DNA from: Firmicutes bacterium HGW-Firmicutes-15
GTDB taxonomy: Bacteria > Bacillota > Syntrophomonadia > Syntrophomonadales > Syntrophomonadaceae
Assembly (NCBI GenBank): GCA_002840245.1
Contig: PHAA01000011.1
Coordinates: 1 to 64,000, forward strand
DNA: 64,000 nucleotides
Direction of reading: 5' to 3'
Both the position numbers and the translations under genes were made by a program. Numbering within the stretch: position 1 is the stretch's first letter; each line of letters opens with the position of its first letter. Positions 9,968-20,151 of the stretch are shown here, piece after piece. The notes beneath the pieces were generated by a model. The model had not been told where the DNA came from. It worked only from the letters and a program-made list of their open reading frames with translations, and made no database searches.

Positions 9968-10927
9968 ATGGATTACTTTAGCGAGATAATTGGACAGGAG
10001 CGAGCTCTATTGCCGCTTCAGAAGGCTTTGCAAACGGGAAGAATAAACCATGCTTACCTTTTTGTTGGTCCAGCCGGTGTAGGCAAATTAACCACCGCGG
10101 AGGCCTTCGCCAGAGCGATAATCATAGAAACCGACCCACAGGGTGTAGCTTATGTACAAGAAAGGGTACATCCAGATTTCATGGTTATAGAAAAAATGGA
10201 GAGCAAAACCTTGATTGGTATTGAGCAGATCAACCGGGAAATGGAACCCTGGTTAGCTTTAAAACCATACCGATCCTCCCGGCGGGTGGTCATAATTAAA
10301 GATGCCCATCTCTTAAGTATTCCCGCTGCCAATGCGCTTTTGAAGACTTTGGAAGAGCCGCCCGGTCATGCTGTAATTATCTTGGTATCGGATGAACAGA
10401 ACTTGCTGGATACGATTATATCGCGTTGCCAGGTGATAAGATTTTTTCCATTAACTGAGATGAATATTAGCGAATTTTTACTGGGGAGGGGGGTAGATCC
10501 AGACCGAGCTGCCAACCTGGCCCGGCTGGGGCAGGGAAGTATTGCTGCTGCGCTTATTATGGCGGAAGAAGCAGGGTTGGAAGAACTTTGGGATACGGCC
10601 CAGAACCTTATTAAAAGCCTTGCCAGTGGGCAGGAAATCGACGTATTAAAATGTGCTGAGCAAATGGAAAAAAAACCGGCTATGATAGCCAGTCTAATGA
10701 GTACCCTGTTGAGGGACATTTATATTTACCAGGTGACCGGTCAAAAACAGCTTCTGGTGATGCAGAGCAGTTTGAAGCTATGTGAAGATTTTAATAAACT
10801 TATTCCCGCTAGTGTTCAAACGGCATTAGTGAACATAGATAAACTTAGAAAACAATATCGCGGACCGGTAAGTTCCGTGTTAATAAGTATAAACATTTCC
10901 TATCAGCTCTGGGATGCATTACAATAA
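9968..10927 (+). CDS. holB: DNA polymerase III delta' subunit
   Basis: AYLFVGPAGVGKLTTAEAFARAI, ANALLKTLEEPP. Confidence 0.92.
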   Translation: MDYFSEIIGQERALLPLQKALQTGRINHAYLFVGPAGVGKLTTAEAFARAIIIETDPQGVAYVQERVHPDFMVIEKMESKTLIGIEQINREMEPWLALKPYRSSRRVVIIKDAHLLSIPAANALLKTLEEPPGHAVIILVSDEQNLLDTIISRCQVIRFFPLTEMNISEFLLGRGVDPDRAANLARLGQGSIAAALIMAEEAGLEELWDTAQNLIKSLASGQEIDVLKCAEQMEKKPAMIASLMSTLLRDIYIYQVTGQKQLLVMQSSLKLCEDFNKLIPASVQTALVNIDKLRKQYRGPVSSVLISINISYQLWDALQ

Positions 10928-10971
10928 GGAAGAAAATCAAAACTGCGCGCAGCGCATTAGGGGGCTATTTT

Positions 10972-11688
10972 TTGGCATTTGTAGTAGGAGTTAGATTTAA
11001 GTCTGCCGGTAAAATATACTATTTTGATAGTGGTGACCTTGAATTGCAGGCAGGAGAAGCGGTCATTGTTGAAACTGTTCGCGGAGTAGAATACGGTGAA
11101 GTAGCTTTAAAAAAGAAAGATGTAAGCGAGGATCAGTTAGTTCTGCCGTTGAAAAAGGTAATTCGTAAGGCGAATGAAGAAGACCGGACTACCTACCAAC
11201 GGAACAAGGAGAAGGAAGCAGAGGCTTTGGAATTATGTCGGGAGAAGGTTAAAGTACATAACCTTCCCATGCGGCTTATTGATGTAGAATATACGTTTGA
11301 TATGGGGAAAATCATTTTCTATTTTACCGCCGAAAGTAGGGTTGACTTTCGAGACCTAGTAAAAGACTTGGCTTCTATTTTTAAGACCCGTATTGAGTTG
11401 AGACAAATAGGGGTTAGGGATGAGGCTAAAATGTTGGGCGGTATCGGCACCTGTGGGAGGATTCTTTGCTGTAACAATTTTTTGGGGGAATTTGCGCCAG
11501 TATCTATCCGCATGGCCAAGGAGCAGCGGCTTTCCCTGAATCCTACTAAGATATCCGGCATTTGCGGGCGTTTAATGTGCTGTCTCAAATATGAGTCGGA
11601 AATGTATAGTTCCAAGAGGTCAGAGGGGGTTAAAAATGGAGAAAACGGTACAAGAACTGAAGTTGTTGATCCGGGAGCTGATTCTTGA
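10972..11688 (+). CDS. ricT: PSP1 domain protein YaaT/RicT
   Basis: GIGTCGRILCCNNFLGEFAPVSIRMAKEQRLSLNPTKISGICGRLMCCLKYE. Confidence 0.95.
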   Translation: MAFVVGVRFKSAGKIYYFDSGDLELQAGEAVIVETVRGVEYGEVALKKKDVSEDQLVLPLKKVIRKANEEDRTTYQRNKEKEAEALELCREKVKVHNLPMRLIDVEYTFDMGKIIFYFTAESRVDFRDLVKDLASIFKTRIELRQIGVRDEAKMLGGIGTCGRILCCNNFLGEFAPVSIRMAKEQRLSLNPTKISGICGRLMCCLKYESEMYSSKRSEGVKNGENGTRTEVVDPGADS

Positions 11689-11911
11689 GATAGGAGACCT
11701 CAAAGAACGGGTTGCCAGTTTGGAAAAAGAGGTTAAAGCAGAGCCGCAGTATGAGTCTCGATCGGAGGTGGAGCTGATCAAGCTACAGGGTGAAGGATAT
11801 GAGCAATTGGGGCACATTTATAAGGAAGGGTACCATGTCTGCCCGGTTGCTTATGGGCAGCGCAGAAGCGACGGGTGCTTGTTTTGCATAGCATTTATGG
11901 AGAAGGAGTAA
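11636..11911 (+). CDS. yabA: Replication initiation control protein YabA
   Basis: N-terminal coiled coil and C-terminal HVCPVAYGQRRSDGCLFCIAFM; internal ATG preferred. Confidence 0.85.
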   Translation: MEKTVQELKLLIRELILEIGDLKERVASLEKEVKAEPQYESRSEVELIKLQGEGYEQLGHIYKEGYHVCPVAYGQRRSDGCLFCIAFMEKE

Positions 11912-11918
11912 TTGCCTA

Positions 11919-12698
11919 GTGGCAGACAGTCAAGAAATATTTAGTGCAGAAGAAACTCTAGATGACCTGATATTAGGGAATATGAAGATTATTCAGGCGG
12001 CACACGGTTATCGCTTTTCCCTGGATGCGGTATTACTGGCGCATTTCCCGGAAATTACGGGGGTGAGGCGGGTCTTTGACCTAGGAACGGGAAGTGGGGT
12101 AATTCCTCTCCTGTTGGCAGTGCGTGCCCCCAACCTTCGAATAAGCGGGGTGGAGATTCAGCCTGCTATGGTGGATAGGGCCCGGCGCAGTGTTAGCCTT
12201 AATGGGTTAGCCAATAAAATCGAGATAATCCAGAATGACATAAAGGAACTTAAAAAATCTTTGCCGGGGGGATGTGCTGAGCTGGTCTTGAGCAATCCTC
12301 CTTTTTGGAGAAAAGGTGAAGGTCATATCAGTATCAATCAAGAGGAAGCGATTGCCCGACATGAGTTGAACCTAAATCTGGAAGAACTAGTAGAACAGGG
12401 GGTATACTTGTTGTGCCAAGGGGGCAAAATGGCAATTATTCAGCGCGCCGAACGATTGGCGGAGGTGATGGAGATTTTTCGTTGCCACAAACTATCAGTC
12501 AAACGATTGCGGATGGTGCATTCTTTTGTCGATCGGAATGCTGGCTTAGTGCTGCTGGAAGGTCAGAAAAACCGCCCCGGCAGTCTAACCATCCTCCCCC
12601 CGCTGGTAATCTACAACAAGCCGGGTGAGTACTGCGATGAAATTAAACATATTTATCAAACACCCCTAAGATCCCCTTCCTCTATAGGTGGGGGATAA
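11919..12698 (+). CDS. tRNA1(Val) (adenine-N6)-methyltransferase family (YabB)
   Basis: FDLGTGSGVIPLLLAVRAP, LVLSNPPFW; GTG start; synteny. Confidence 0.88.
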   Translation: MADSQEIFSAEETLDDLILGNMKIIQAAHGYRFSLDAVLLAHFPEITGVRRVFDLGTGSGVIPLLLAVRAPNLRISGVEIQPAMVDRARRSVSLNGLANKIEIIQNDIKELKKSLPGGCAELVLSNPPFWRKGEGHISINQEEAIARHELNLNLEELVEQGVYLLCQGGKMAIIQRAERLAEVMEIFRCHKLSVKRLRMVHSFVDRNAGLVLLEGQKNRPGSLTILPPLVIYNKPGEYCDEIKHIYQTPLRSPSSIGGG

Positions 12699-12753
12699 CC
12701 CGATTTTTCCCTCAGTGGTGGGGTGGGTCCCCGATTGAGGGGCGTTTGATAAA
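12652..12753. repeat. Inverted-repeat-bounded insertion-like segment covering the 3' end of the methyltransferase gene
   Basis: tttatcaaacacccct (12652-12667) versus aggggcgtttgataaa (12738-12753), 15/16 inverted match. Confidence 0.75.
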
Positions 12754-12774
12754 ACGCTCGCGGCGCGATGCACA

Positions 12775-12813
12775 CAAAATGCGCAATGTAGGCGCTAAAG
12801 CGCCCGCATTTTG
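12775..12813. repeat. GC-rich nested hairpin
   Basis: caaaatgcg...ggcgct-aa-agcgcc...cgcattttg. Confidence 0.8.
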
Positions 12814-12857
12814 GCGCACAATTCGCGCAAGCGCTCATTGAAAAGGAGACATAGAAA

Positions 12858-13682
12858 TTGGGAAAATTATATGTATGTGGGACGCCGATCGGTAACCTTG
12901 AAGATGTTAGTATCAGACTATTAAAGACCCTGCGAGGGGTCGATATGATTGCTTGTGAAGATACCCGCCATAGTATCAAACTCCTTAACCGCTATAAAAT
13001 AAAAAATAAGCTAATCAGTTATCACGAGCACAGTGGTCCAGACAAAGAGAGCTACATTTTGGAACAGCTAAGAATAGGAGGCAACATTGCGCTGATATCC
13101 GATGCCGGGATGCCTACTATTTCCGATCCTGGGGAGAGTCTGGTGCGCCATGCCATTGAAGCAGGAATAGAGGTGGAAGTCATTCCCGGCCCGTCAGCCT
13201 GCACGGCAGCTTTAGCCATTTCCGGGCTGGATAGCAGCAGCTTTATCTTTGTGGGATTCCTACCCCCTAGAGCGGGAAAAAGAAGGGACATGTTGGAAAG
13301 TTTAAAAGAGGAGAAGCGAACCGTGATATTATATGAAGCTCCTCACCGACTACTGAAGACCCTGGAGGATATGGAGGCTATTCTGGGAGCAGCACGATCA
13401 ATAACCGTAGCCCGCGAGCTTACCAAGATCCACCAGGAAGTCAGACAGGGCTCGGTGCGGGATATAAAATTCCATTATACGGAACATCCTCCCCGTGGGG
13501 AAATTTGCCTGTTAATTCCTGCGCTTGGGGAAGAGGCTAAAGCAGCTGATTTGGATCAGATTGTGCGGGAGACTATTGAACTGATAGAATCCGGTGCAGA
13601 TAAAAAAGAGGCCCTCAAGATGAAGGCCATTGAATATAAGGTCCAAAAATCGACAATTTATAAAATGCTAATTGATAAGTAA
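12858..13682 (+). CDS. rsmI: 16S rRNA (cytidine1402-2'-O)-methyltransferase RsmI
   Basis: LYVCGTPIGNLEDVSIRLLKTL, CEDTRHSIKLLNRY; TTG start. Confidence 0.95.
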   Translation: MGKLYVCGTPIGNLEDVSIRLLKTLRGVDMIACEDTRHSIKLLNRYKIKNKLISYHEHSGPDKESYILEQLRIGGNIALISDAGMPTISDPGESLVRHAIEAGIEVEVIPGPSACTAALAISGLDSSSFIFVGFLPPRAGKRRDMLESLKEEKRTVILYEAPHRLLKTLEDMEAILGAARSITVARELTKIHQEVRQGSVRDIKFHYTEHPPRGEICLLIPALGEEAKAADLDQIVRETIELIESGADKKEALKMKAIEYKVQKSTIYKMLIDK

Positions 13683-13699
13683 TTATGGCTTAATTTAAT

Positions 13700-13951
13700 C
13701 TAGCCGATGTGTTTCGCCAGTTCGGTTAAGCAACTCTTACATAGGTTTTTGCCCTTGTAATTTGCTACATCCTCGGCATTACCACAAAAGATGCAAGCAG
13801 GTTCATATTTTTTAAGGATTATCTTTTCAGCGTCAACATAGATTTCCAGCGCATCCTTTTCTTCGATTCCCATAGTGCGTCTTAGCTCAATGGGAATAAC
13901 AATACGACCCAGCTCGTCCACTCTTCTTACCACACCAGTTGATTTCATCAT
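13700..13951 (-). CDS. abrB: AbrB family transcriptional regulator
   Basis: MMKSTGVVRRVDELGRIVIPIELRRTMGIEEKDALEIYVD. Confidence 0.93.
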   Translation of the reverse strand: MMKSTGVVRRVDELGRIVIPIELRRTMGIEEKDALEIYVDAEKIILKKYEPACIFCGNAEDVANYKGKNLCKSCLTELAKHIG

Positions 13952-14326
13952 AGCATTTTCCCTCCTTTGTTACATCAGTATTTGATGTTTATCCACTGCA
14001 AACGATACCAGAATTGGTAGAAATAGTCAAGCTATTTTGTGACAAAAAAATACAAGAAATAAGGTAATAGAACACGAATATGGAAATTATCTATTATTAC
14101 CGGATTAAAAAGGGATATTTGGGCTGCGCAATGGTAGAAAAACCCAGGATTTTTCGCGATAGACAGGCATTTACTCTTTCACACTTCCAACCAAAAATAT
14201 TGGATTAACATGTATTTATATAGTTTAGATTATTCGTTGGTATGGGAGTAGGGGATAAGAATTGCGTTTTGTGGTAAAATACACAGAATATACCTTGTCT
14301 AATTGTTTATTAATGGAGGGACCAAC

Positions 14327-16285
14327 ATGCAGGAGAAGAAAAACTATTATATTACTACCCCAATTTATTACCCTAGCGACAATTTACATATTGGGCATGC
14401 CTATACGACAGTGGCAGCAGACTGTATGGCCCGGTTCAAGCGGATGCAGGGCTATGATGTGTTTTATCTGACGGGCACAGACGAGCACGGACAAAAAGTC
14501 GAACGAGCAGCTCGGGAGAAAGGCAAGGAACCTATTCAACATGTGGATGAAATAGTTGCCAATATTCGCAAACTGTGGGATTTAATGCTCATCTCCAACA
14601 CCGACTTTATTCGTACCACCGAGGAGCGACATGAAAAACTCGTCCAGAAGATTTTTCAGAAAGTCTATGATCAAGGAGATATATTTATATCGGATTATCA
14701 GGGCTGGTACTGTAATCCATGTGAAACCTATTTTACCGAGCGTCAGTTAGTAGATGGCAAGTGCCCGGACTGCGGACGGGAAGTTGAACTCTTAAAGGAA
14801 GAGAGTTACTTCTTTAATATGGCTAAATATGCTCCGCGTCTGTTGGAATACATTGAGGCTAACCCGGAGTTTATACAACCTGAATCAAGACGCAATGAAG
14901 TAGTTAGTTTTATCAAAGGCGGACTGGAAGATCTCTGTGTATCCAGAACCACCTTCAGTTGGGGAGTACCGGTACCATTTAATAAAAAACATGTTGTATA
15001 TGTGTGGTTTGATGCGCTGATTAACTACCTAACTGGAATTGGCTATCTGGAAGATGAAGAGCAATTCAACAAATACTGGCCGGCGGATGTACATCTAATG
15101 GCTAAAGATATTATCCGCTTTCATGCCATAATTTGGCCCATAATGTTAATGGCGCTGGACCTGCCCCTGCCAAAAAAGGTTTGTGCCCATGGCTGGATTA
15201 TGCTGGAAGGGGGGAAAATGTCGAAATCCAAAGGCAATGTCGTTGACCCCAACATCCTGGTACAGAAATACGGTGTCGATGCCGTACGCTATTACCTGCT
15301 CAAGGAATTGACTTTTGGTCAGGATGGCCTATATTCAGAAGAAATGCTGGCTACCCGTATTAATGCGGACTTGGCGAATGATCTGGGAAATCTAATCAGC
15401 CGCACGGTCGCTATGATTATTAAATATTTTGGAGGCGTTATACCCGAGACCCGCGAAGGTGCACCCCTAGACGAGGAAATGCAGGCTAGTGCAGGGCAGG
15501 CTTATGCCGAAGCGACAGAAAAGCTAGAAAAACTAGATTTTTCAGCCTATTTGATTGCGACCTCGCGTCTGGTATCGCGGGCTAATAAATATATTGATGA
15601 GACTGCCCCCTGGCTGTTAGCGAAAGATGATAGCCAGAAGGGACGGTTAGCAGCGGTTATGTATAATCTGCTCGAGTGTATCCGCATTGCCCTTATTCTG
15701 ACCGCACCAACCATGCCTACTCTTATGGAGAGGGCTAATAAGCAATTGGGATTATGGGCCCAACCAGAAGAAGTTGAATGGGAAGATGCGGGGATTTGGG
15801 GGATGACCAAAAACGGAACCCAGGTGGCTAAGGGCGAATCGCTCTTCCCGCGTATTGATCTAAAAGCCCTGAGGGAGGACGAGCCAATGAAAGAGATAAA
15901 AGAGGTTGAAATGCCGGCACCGGAAGATAAAAGTACGCCGGAAAAGCTTGTGGTAGAAGATGAGTATATAAGCATTGAGGATTTTGCCAAGATAGACCTC
16001 AGAGTCGCGGAAGTAATCTCCTGTGAGAAGATGGAGAAAGCGGATAAACTGCTGATTCTTAGGGTTAAGTTGGGCGATGAAGAGCGTACCGTGGTATCCG
16101 GAATTGCCAAACATTATGCACCGGAAGATCTGGTTGGTAAGAAAGTAGTTCTGGTCGCCAACTTAAAGCCCACCAAACTCAGGGGAGTTATGTCCCATGG
16201 TATGATTTTGGCGGCGTCAGACGATCAATATGTGGATGCCTTAACCGTTACAAAAGATATTGCCTCAGGCAATCGCGTAAAATAG
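14327..16285 (+). CDS. metG: Methionyl-tRNA synthetase
   Basis: TTPIYYPSDNLHIGHAYTTVAAD, KMSKSKGNVVDP, C-terminal tRNA-binding domain. Confidence 0.97.
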   Translation: MQEKKNYYITTPIYYPSDNLHIGHAYTTVAADCMARFKRMQGYDVFYLTGTDEHGQKVERAAREKGKEPIQHVDEIVANIRKLWDLMLISNTDFIRTTEERHEKLVQKIFQKVYDQGDIFISDYQGWYCNPCETYFTERQLVDGKCPDCGREVELLKEESYFFNMAKYAPRLLEYIEANPEFIQPESRRNEVVSFIKGGLEDLCVSRTTFSWGVPVPFNKKHVVYVWFDALINYLTGIGYLEDEEQFNKYWPADVHLMAKDIIRFHAIIWPIMLMALDLPLPKKVCAHGWIMLEGGKMSKSKGNVVDPNILVQKYGVDAVRYYLLKELTFGQDGLYSEEMLATRINADLANDLGNLISRTVAMIIKYFGGVIPETREGAPLDEEMQASAGQAYAEATEKLEKLDFSAYLIATSRLVSRANKYIDETAPWLLAKDDSQKGRLAAVMYNLLECIRIALILTAPTMPTLMERANKQLGLWAQPEEVEWEDAGIWGMTKNGTQVAKGESLFPRIDLKALREDEPMKEIKEVEMPAPEDKSTPEKLVVEDEYISIEDFAKIDLRVAEVISCEKMEKADKLLILRVKLGDEERTVVSGIAKHYAPEDLVGKKVVLVANLKPTKLRGVMSHGMILAASDDQYVDALTVTKDIASGNRVK

Positions 16286-16341
16286 CTGAGGGCCTTGGTG
16301 CAGTTGTTACGCGATAAGTCATGGAGGGGAGAGAGAACTTG

Positions 16342-17112
16342 ATGATAATTGATACCCATGCACATCTGCAGGACAAGAAGTTGAGGGAAAACCTGGAGAA
16401 TGTGCTCGGTCGCGCCAAAGAGGTAGGAGTGGAAAAGATAATCTGCGTTGGCTATGATTTGGCATCTTCCCAGGAAGCAGTCTTGCTGGCACGGAAGTAC
16501 AAGCAGATATATGCAGCGGTAGGGATACATCCCCATGATGCGCAAACGCTGACATCCGAGGTGTTGGGAAAAATCAGGAATTTGGCCAAAGACCCTAGAG
16601 TAGTAGCTATCGGAGAAATAGGTCTGGATTATTATCGCGACCTTTCCCCGCGGGATAAGCAGAAAGAGGCCTTTATAGAGCAGATAAAGCTAGCCCACGA
16701 GATAGGGAAACCCATTATAGTTCATGACCGAGATGCTAATCAAGATGTAATAGACATTGCAAAAAAACAAAGGGCTGGTAAAAATGGGGGGATAATGCAT
16801 TGTTTCTCCGGTAACCTGCCCTTGGCAATGGAGGCGATTAAGGAAGGTTTTTATATATCCTTTGCGGGTCCCTTGACTTACAAAAATGCTAAGAAGGCTC
16901 AAGAGGTAGCAACCAAAATACCTCAGAATCGGCTCTTGGTTGAAACAGACTGCCCCTACTTGACCCCGGAACCATTGCGAGGCAAACTGAATGAGCCGGC
17001 TCATGTTCGCTTTGTAGTACAGAAAATGGCTGAGCTTCGCAATCAGCACCCGGATGAAATTGCGTACCTAACTGGTCGTAATGCCAGGGAAGTATATCGT
17101 ATAAAAGACTAG
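16342..17112 (+). CDS. tatD: TatD family hydrolase
   Basis: IDTHAHLQDKKL, GEIGLDYYRDLSP, VETDCPYLTPEPLRGK. Confidence 0.95.
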   Translation: MIIDTHAHLQDKKLRENLENVLGRAKEVGVEKIICVGYDLASSQEAVLLARKYKQIYAAVGIHPHDAQTLTSEVLGKIRNLAKDPRVVAIGEIGLDYYRDLSPRDKQKEAFIEQIKLAHEIGKPIIVHDRDANQDVIDIAKKQRAGKNGGIMHCFSGNLPLAMEAIKEGFYISFAGPLTYKNAKKAQEVATKIPQNRLLVETDCPYLTPEPLRGKLNEPAHVRFVVQKMAELRNQHPDEIAYLTGRNAREVYRIKD

Positions 17113-17142
17113 AAAAATGTCTTCAAATGAATAAATTTGCAT

Positions 17143-17174
17143 GATTAGGGCGGAATAAGCCCTAATCTTTTTTT
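17143..17174 (+). terminator. Intrinsic terminator after tatD
   Basis: gattagggcggaataagccctaatcttttttt. Confidence 0.85.
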
Positions 17175-17309
17175 GGAAATATATTTCTTTCTACAAACAA
17201 TTTGTATTTTTAGGAATAAAATTTAAATCAAAGGATAATAATATTAAAAGCTATGTCTACAAAAGCTCGTGGGAAAATAATGAATGTAAGACAAAAAGTA
17301 CCAATGATT

Positions 17310-17339
17310 TTGACATTTTTGTACTATTAAGCATAGAAT
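17310..17339 (+). promoter_or_regulatory. Sigma-A-like promoter
   Basis: TTGACA - 18 nt - TAGAAT upstream of the G5/3D gene. Confidence 0.6.
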
Positions 17340-17393
17340 AGAAGTAGTTCAATATTTTCCTTATGGGTGATATTGAGTTAAAGGAGGAATTGC

Positions 17394-18365
17394 ATGAGTA
17401 TTGTCTGGTCTAAGAAAGGGATTATCCTGATCGCCAGCATACTAACTCTGGGCTTGCTTCTGGGTAGTTTGGTTTATGCCATGCAAAAGCCAGTTGCAAT
17501 TGAGGTTGATGGAAAGTTGATAAAGAGCAGAGTGTTATTTGCGGGAACCGTGGGTAGCATTCTAGACAAGAACGAAATAAAGCTAGAAGGGAAAGATATA
17601 GTAGAGCCATCCCGTGACAGTGCTGTCAAAAAAAATATGGTGATCACGGTTACCAGAGCATTCAATGTAAAGGTGCTGGCAGATGGAATAAGTAAGGAAA
17701 TCTACACTACCCCTATTACCATCAAAGAGGCGATTGCCTTAGCAGGGTTTAATTTAGGGGATAAAGACATCGTGAAAACCCTGCCGGTTACGACGGTGGT
17801 TCCCCAACAGGAAATTGAAGTAATTAGGGTAACTGAAAAAGAAATCAACGAAGATAAAGAAATGCCCTATCAGGTGGAAAGAACCACTGATGCAACCTTA
17901 GAGATGGGTTTAAGCAGAACTTTACAAGCAGGGAAGAACGGCATTGCCCGTAACACATTACGGGTAACCTATTACAACGGCCAGGAGGCTAAACGTACTC
18001 TGGTCAAGATGGAAACTCTGGTTCAGCCTGAGAAAAAGGTTGTGGCTATGGGCAATATTACCTCCGTATCTCGTGGCGGAGAGCGCCTGGATTTTCGGGA
18101 GGCCCGCTACATGCAGGCTACAGCCTATACTTATACTGGTTATCGCACCGCGACTGGTCAGGACCCAGCTGTGGGAATGGTAGCGGTCGATCCGCAGGTG
18201 ATTCCTCTGGGCAGCAAGTTGTATATTGAAGGTTATGGATACGCTATGGCCGCCGATACCGGCGGTGCAGTCAAGGGCAATGTTATAGACCTCTTCATGG
18301 AAGAGTATTCCCAGTGTGTGAATTGGGGACGTCGGAATAATGTGAAGGTCTACATTTTGCCTTAG
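17394..18365 (+). CDS. DUF348/G5/3D domain protein (YabE/Rpf-like cell-wall hydrolase)
   Basis: Signal anchor, repeated DUF348-like region, C-terminal 3D: ATAYTYTGYRTATGQDPAVGMVAVDPQVIPLGSKLYIEGYGYAMAADTGGAVKGNVIDLFM. Confidence 0.92.
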   Translation: MSIVWSKKGIILIASILTLGLLLGSLVYAMQKPVAIEVDGKLIKSRVLFAGTVGSILDKNEIKLEGKDIVEPSRDSAVKKNMVITVTRAFNVKVLADGISKEIYTTPITIKEAIALAGFNLGDKDIVKTLPVTTVVPQQEIEVIRVTEKEINEDKEMPYQVERTTDATLEMGLSRTLQAGKNGIARNTLRVTYYNGQEAKRTLVKMETLVQPEKKVVAMGNITSVSRGGERLDFREARYMQATAYTYTGYRTATGQDPAVGMVAVDPQVIPLGSKLYIEGYGYAMAADTGGAVKGNVIDLFMEEYSQCVNWGRRNNVKVYILP

Positions 18366-18404
18366 TAAAATACTTCATGAGTTAATTGCAAAATTACTAA
18401 ATTG

Positions 18405-18447
18405 AAAGTAGGGATACATTCTCATATATGTATCCCTACTTTTGTTA
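18405..18447 (+). terminator. Intrinsic terminator
   Basis: aaagtagggatacat...atgtatccctacttttgtt. Confidence 0.75.
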
Positions 18448-18529
18448 TTATTTCCACTTATTACTTGGGTTGAAATACCGTTATTCATTAAAGACTATAG
18501 TCAGGAGATAATATGGAGGTGAAGTTAAT

Positions 18530-19096
18530 TTGAAAAAAGTATTGGTATTTTTATTGTGTGTTTTATTGTGTGCGAGCCTTTTGGTGAGCGGTTGTGCAAA
18601 GACGGCCAAGAAACCGGTAGTACCTGAAAACATACCTGATACCCAGATGAATACTCCTCAGCAGACCAATGATGCTGGTAACAGGGTCATGGCCAACCGC
18701 TTTTCCAATCTAGCTATGGGAGTAAATGGGGTTACAAAGGCCACAGTGGTTGTTTCTGCCGTTTCGGAAGTGTCAGGAAAGACAATTACTCCCAGTCCTA
18801 CTACTAGCACAGATGTAACCGTTCTTAATACAATGGCTGATAAACTAGTGGTTATGGTAGGCTTAAATATTGATCCAAAAATGATGCAAGATAAAACGAA
18901 GGAAATGACCATCAAAGATGAAGTGAAATCTAAAATAATGGCGGATAATCAAATGGTAAATGAGGTCTTGGTTACCACCAATCCAGACATGATTAAGAAA
19001 TTACAGGATGTAGCCGCAGGTATCATCCAAGGCAAACCAATACAGAGCTATGCGCAGGATATTGAGGAGCTAGACAAAAACATACGGTCGCAATAA
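18530..19096 (+). CDS. YhcN/YlaJ family sporulation lipoprotein
   Basis: Lipobox LLVSGCAK; ANRFSNLAMGVNGVTKATVVVSAVSEVSG. Confidence 0.8.
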   Translation: MKKVLVFLLCVLLCASLLVSGCAKTAKKPVVPENIPDTQMNTPQQTNDAGNRVMANRFSNLAMGVNGVTKATVVVSAVSEVSGKTITPSPTTSTDVTVLNTMADKLVVMVGLNIDPKMMQDKTKEMTIKDEVKSKIMADNQMVNEVLVTTNPDMIKKLQDVAAGIIQGKPIQSYAQDIEELDKNIRSQ

Positions 19097-19117
19097 GTAC
19101 AGATTAATGAATGGTCC

Positions 19118-19150
19118 AAAACCCGGGCGTTTATACCCCGGGTTTTTCTG
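19118..19150 (+). terminator. Intrinsic terminator
   Basis: aaacccgggcgtttataccccgggtttttct. Confidence 0.75.
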
Positions 19151-19199
19151 TGGTTGTTTGTAGTATAATGAATTGATTAATTTAAGTGAGGTAAAGTAG

Positions 19200-20063
19200 A
19201 TGCTAGATAGAGCTTCCCCGTCTGTAACTAAAAACATAATGAAGAAATATGGACTGTTCCCTAAAAAGAGACTGGGGCAGAATTTTCTATTGGACCGGAA
19301 TGTACTGTCCAAGATTGCTGATTCCTGTGCTATTACGCCAGAACAATACCTAGTCGAAATTGGACCGGGTCTGGGGGGCTTAACCCAGGAGCTGGCGGCT
19401 CGCAGTCGTGGAGTCTTAGCTATAGAGATAGATACTAGCCTGGAACCGGCACTAAAGGAACTGGCGAGCGAAAATAGCAACGTCAAGTTCCTATTCCGGG
19501 ACGTCCTCAAGATAGACATCGAAGCTGAAATTAAAAATGCTTTTGAACTGGACGAAATGGTTTCCTACCAGGTTTGTGCTAATATTCCCTACAATATTAC
19601 TACCCCTATTCTTTTTCAACTGTTGGAGAATTGCCCCAATATGAAAGATGCCACTCTCCTAATGCAAAAAGAAGTAGGCGAACGGCTTCTGGCCGTACCT
19701 GGAAACAAGACATATGGAAGGCTTACCTTGACCACTGCTTACTATGCGGATGTACAGCATGTTATGAATGTATCCCGCAATTGTTTCTTTCCCCAGCCAG
19801 AGGTAGATTCCTCAGTTTTAAAGATAATTCCGCAAAGAGCGAAAAGGGTTTTAGTGAACCATGAAGAGGTCTTTAGAGACCTGCTCCGAATCGCTTTTCA
19901 AAAAAGAAGAAAAACCATCCTTAATATCGCTAGTAGCTTTTTTAAACTAGATAAGGGAGTAACTGAAAGTATATTACAGGAACTAGGGCTGGCAACAAAT
20001 CTCCGGCCGGAAAATCTGAGCATAGAGGATGTTGCTCGCCTGGTCAATGCCTTTGCCCCCTAA
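19200..20063 (+). CDS. rsmA: 16S rRNA dimethyladenosine transferase
   Basis: KKRLGQNFLLDRNVLSKIAD, EIGPGLGGLTQELA, CANIPYNITTPI. Confidence 0.96.
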   Translation: MLDRASPSVTKNIMKKYGLFPKKRLGQNFLLDRNVLSKIADSCAITPEQYLVEIGPGLGGLTQELAARSRGVLAIEIDTSLEPALKELASENSNVKFLFRDVLKIDIEAEIKNAFELDEMVSYQVCANIPYNITTPILFQLLENCPNMKDATLLMQKEVGERLLAVPGNKTYGRLTLTTAYYADVQHVMNVSRNCFFPQPEVDSSVLKIIPQRAKRVLVNHEEVFRDLLRIAFQKRRKTILNIASSFFKLDKGVTESILQELGLATNLRPENLSIEDVARLVNAFAP

Positions 20064-20109
20064 TATACATGGCAAGTCTTGATAAAAATAAAAATGCTTT
20101 ATTATTTTA

Positions 20110-20138
20110 TTGACACTATCATTGTTTTTTTATATACT
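20110..20138 (+). promoter_or_regulatory. Sigma-A-like promoter, distal of a tandem pair
   Basis: TTGACA - 17 nt - TATACT. Confidence 0.65.
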
Positions 20139-20151
20139 ATTTGTTTTGATG

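Noticed and set aside
14041-14326. Possible T-box leader upstream of metG
   Set aside because: No GGGTGG-type T-box sequence and no clear terminator/antiterminator seen.
15547-16110. 187-aa minus ORF antisense to metG
   Set aside because: Serine-rich antisense shadow of a well-supported gene.
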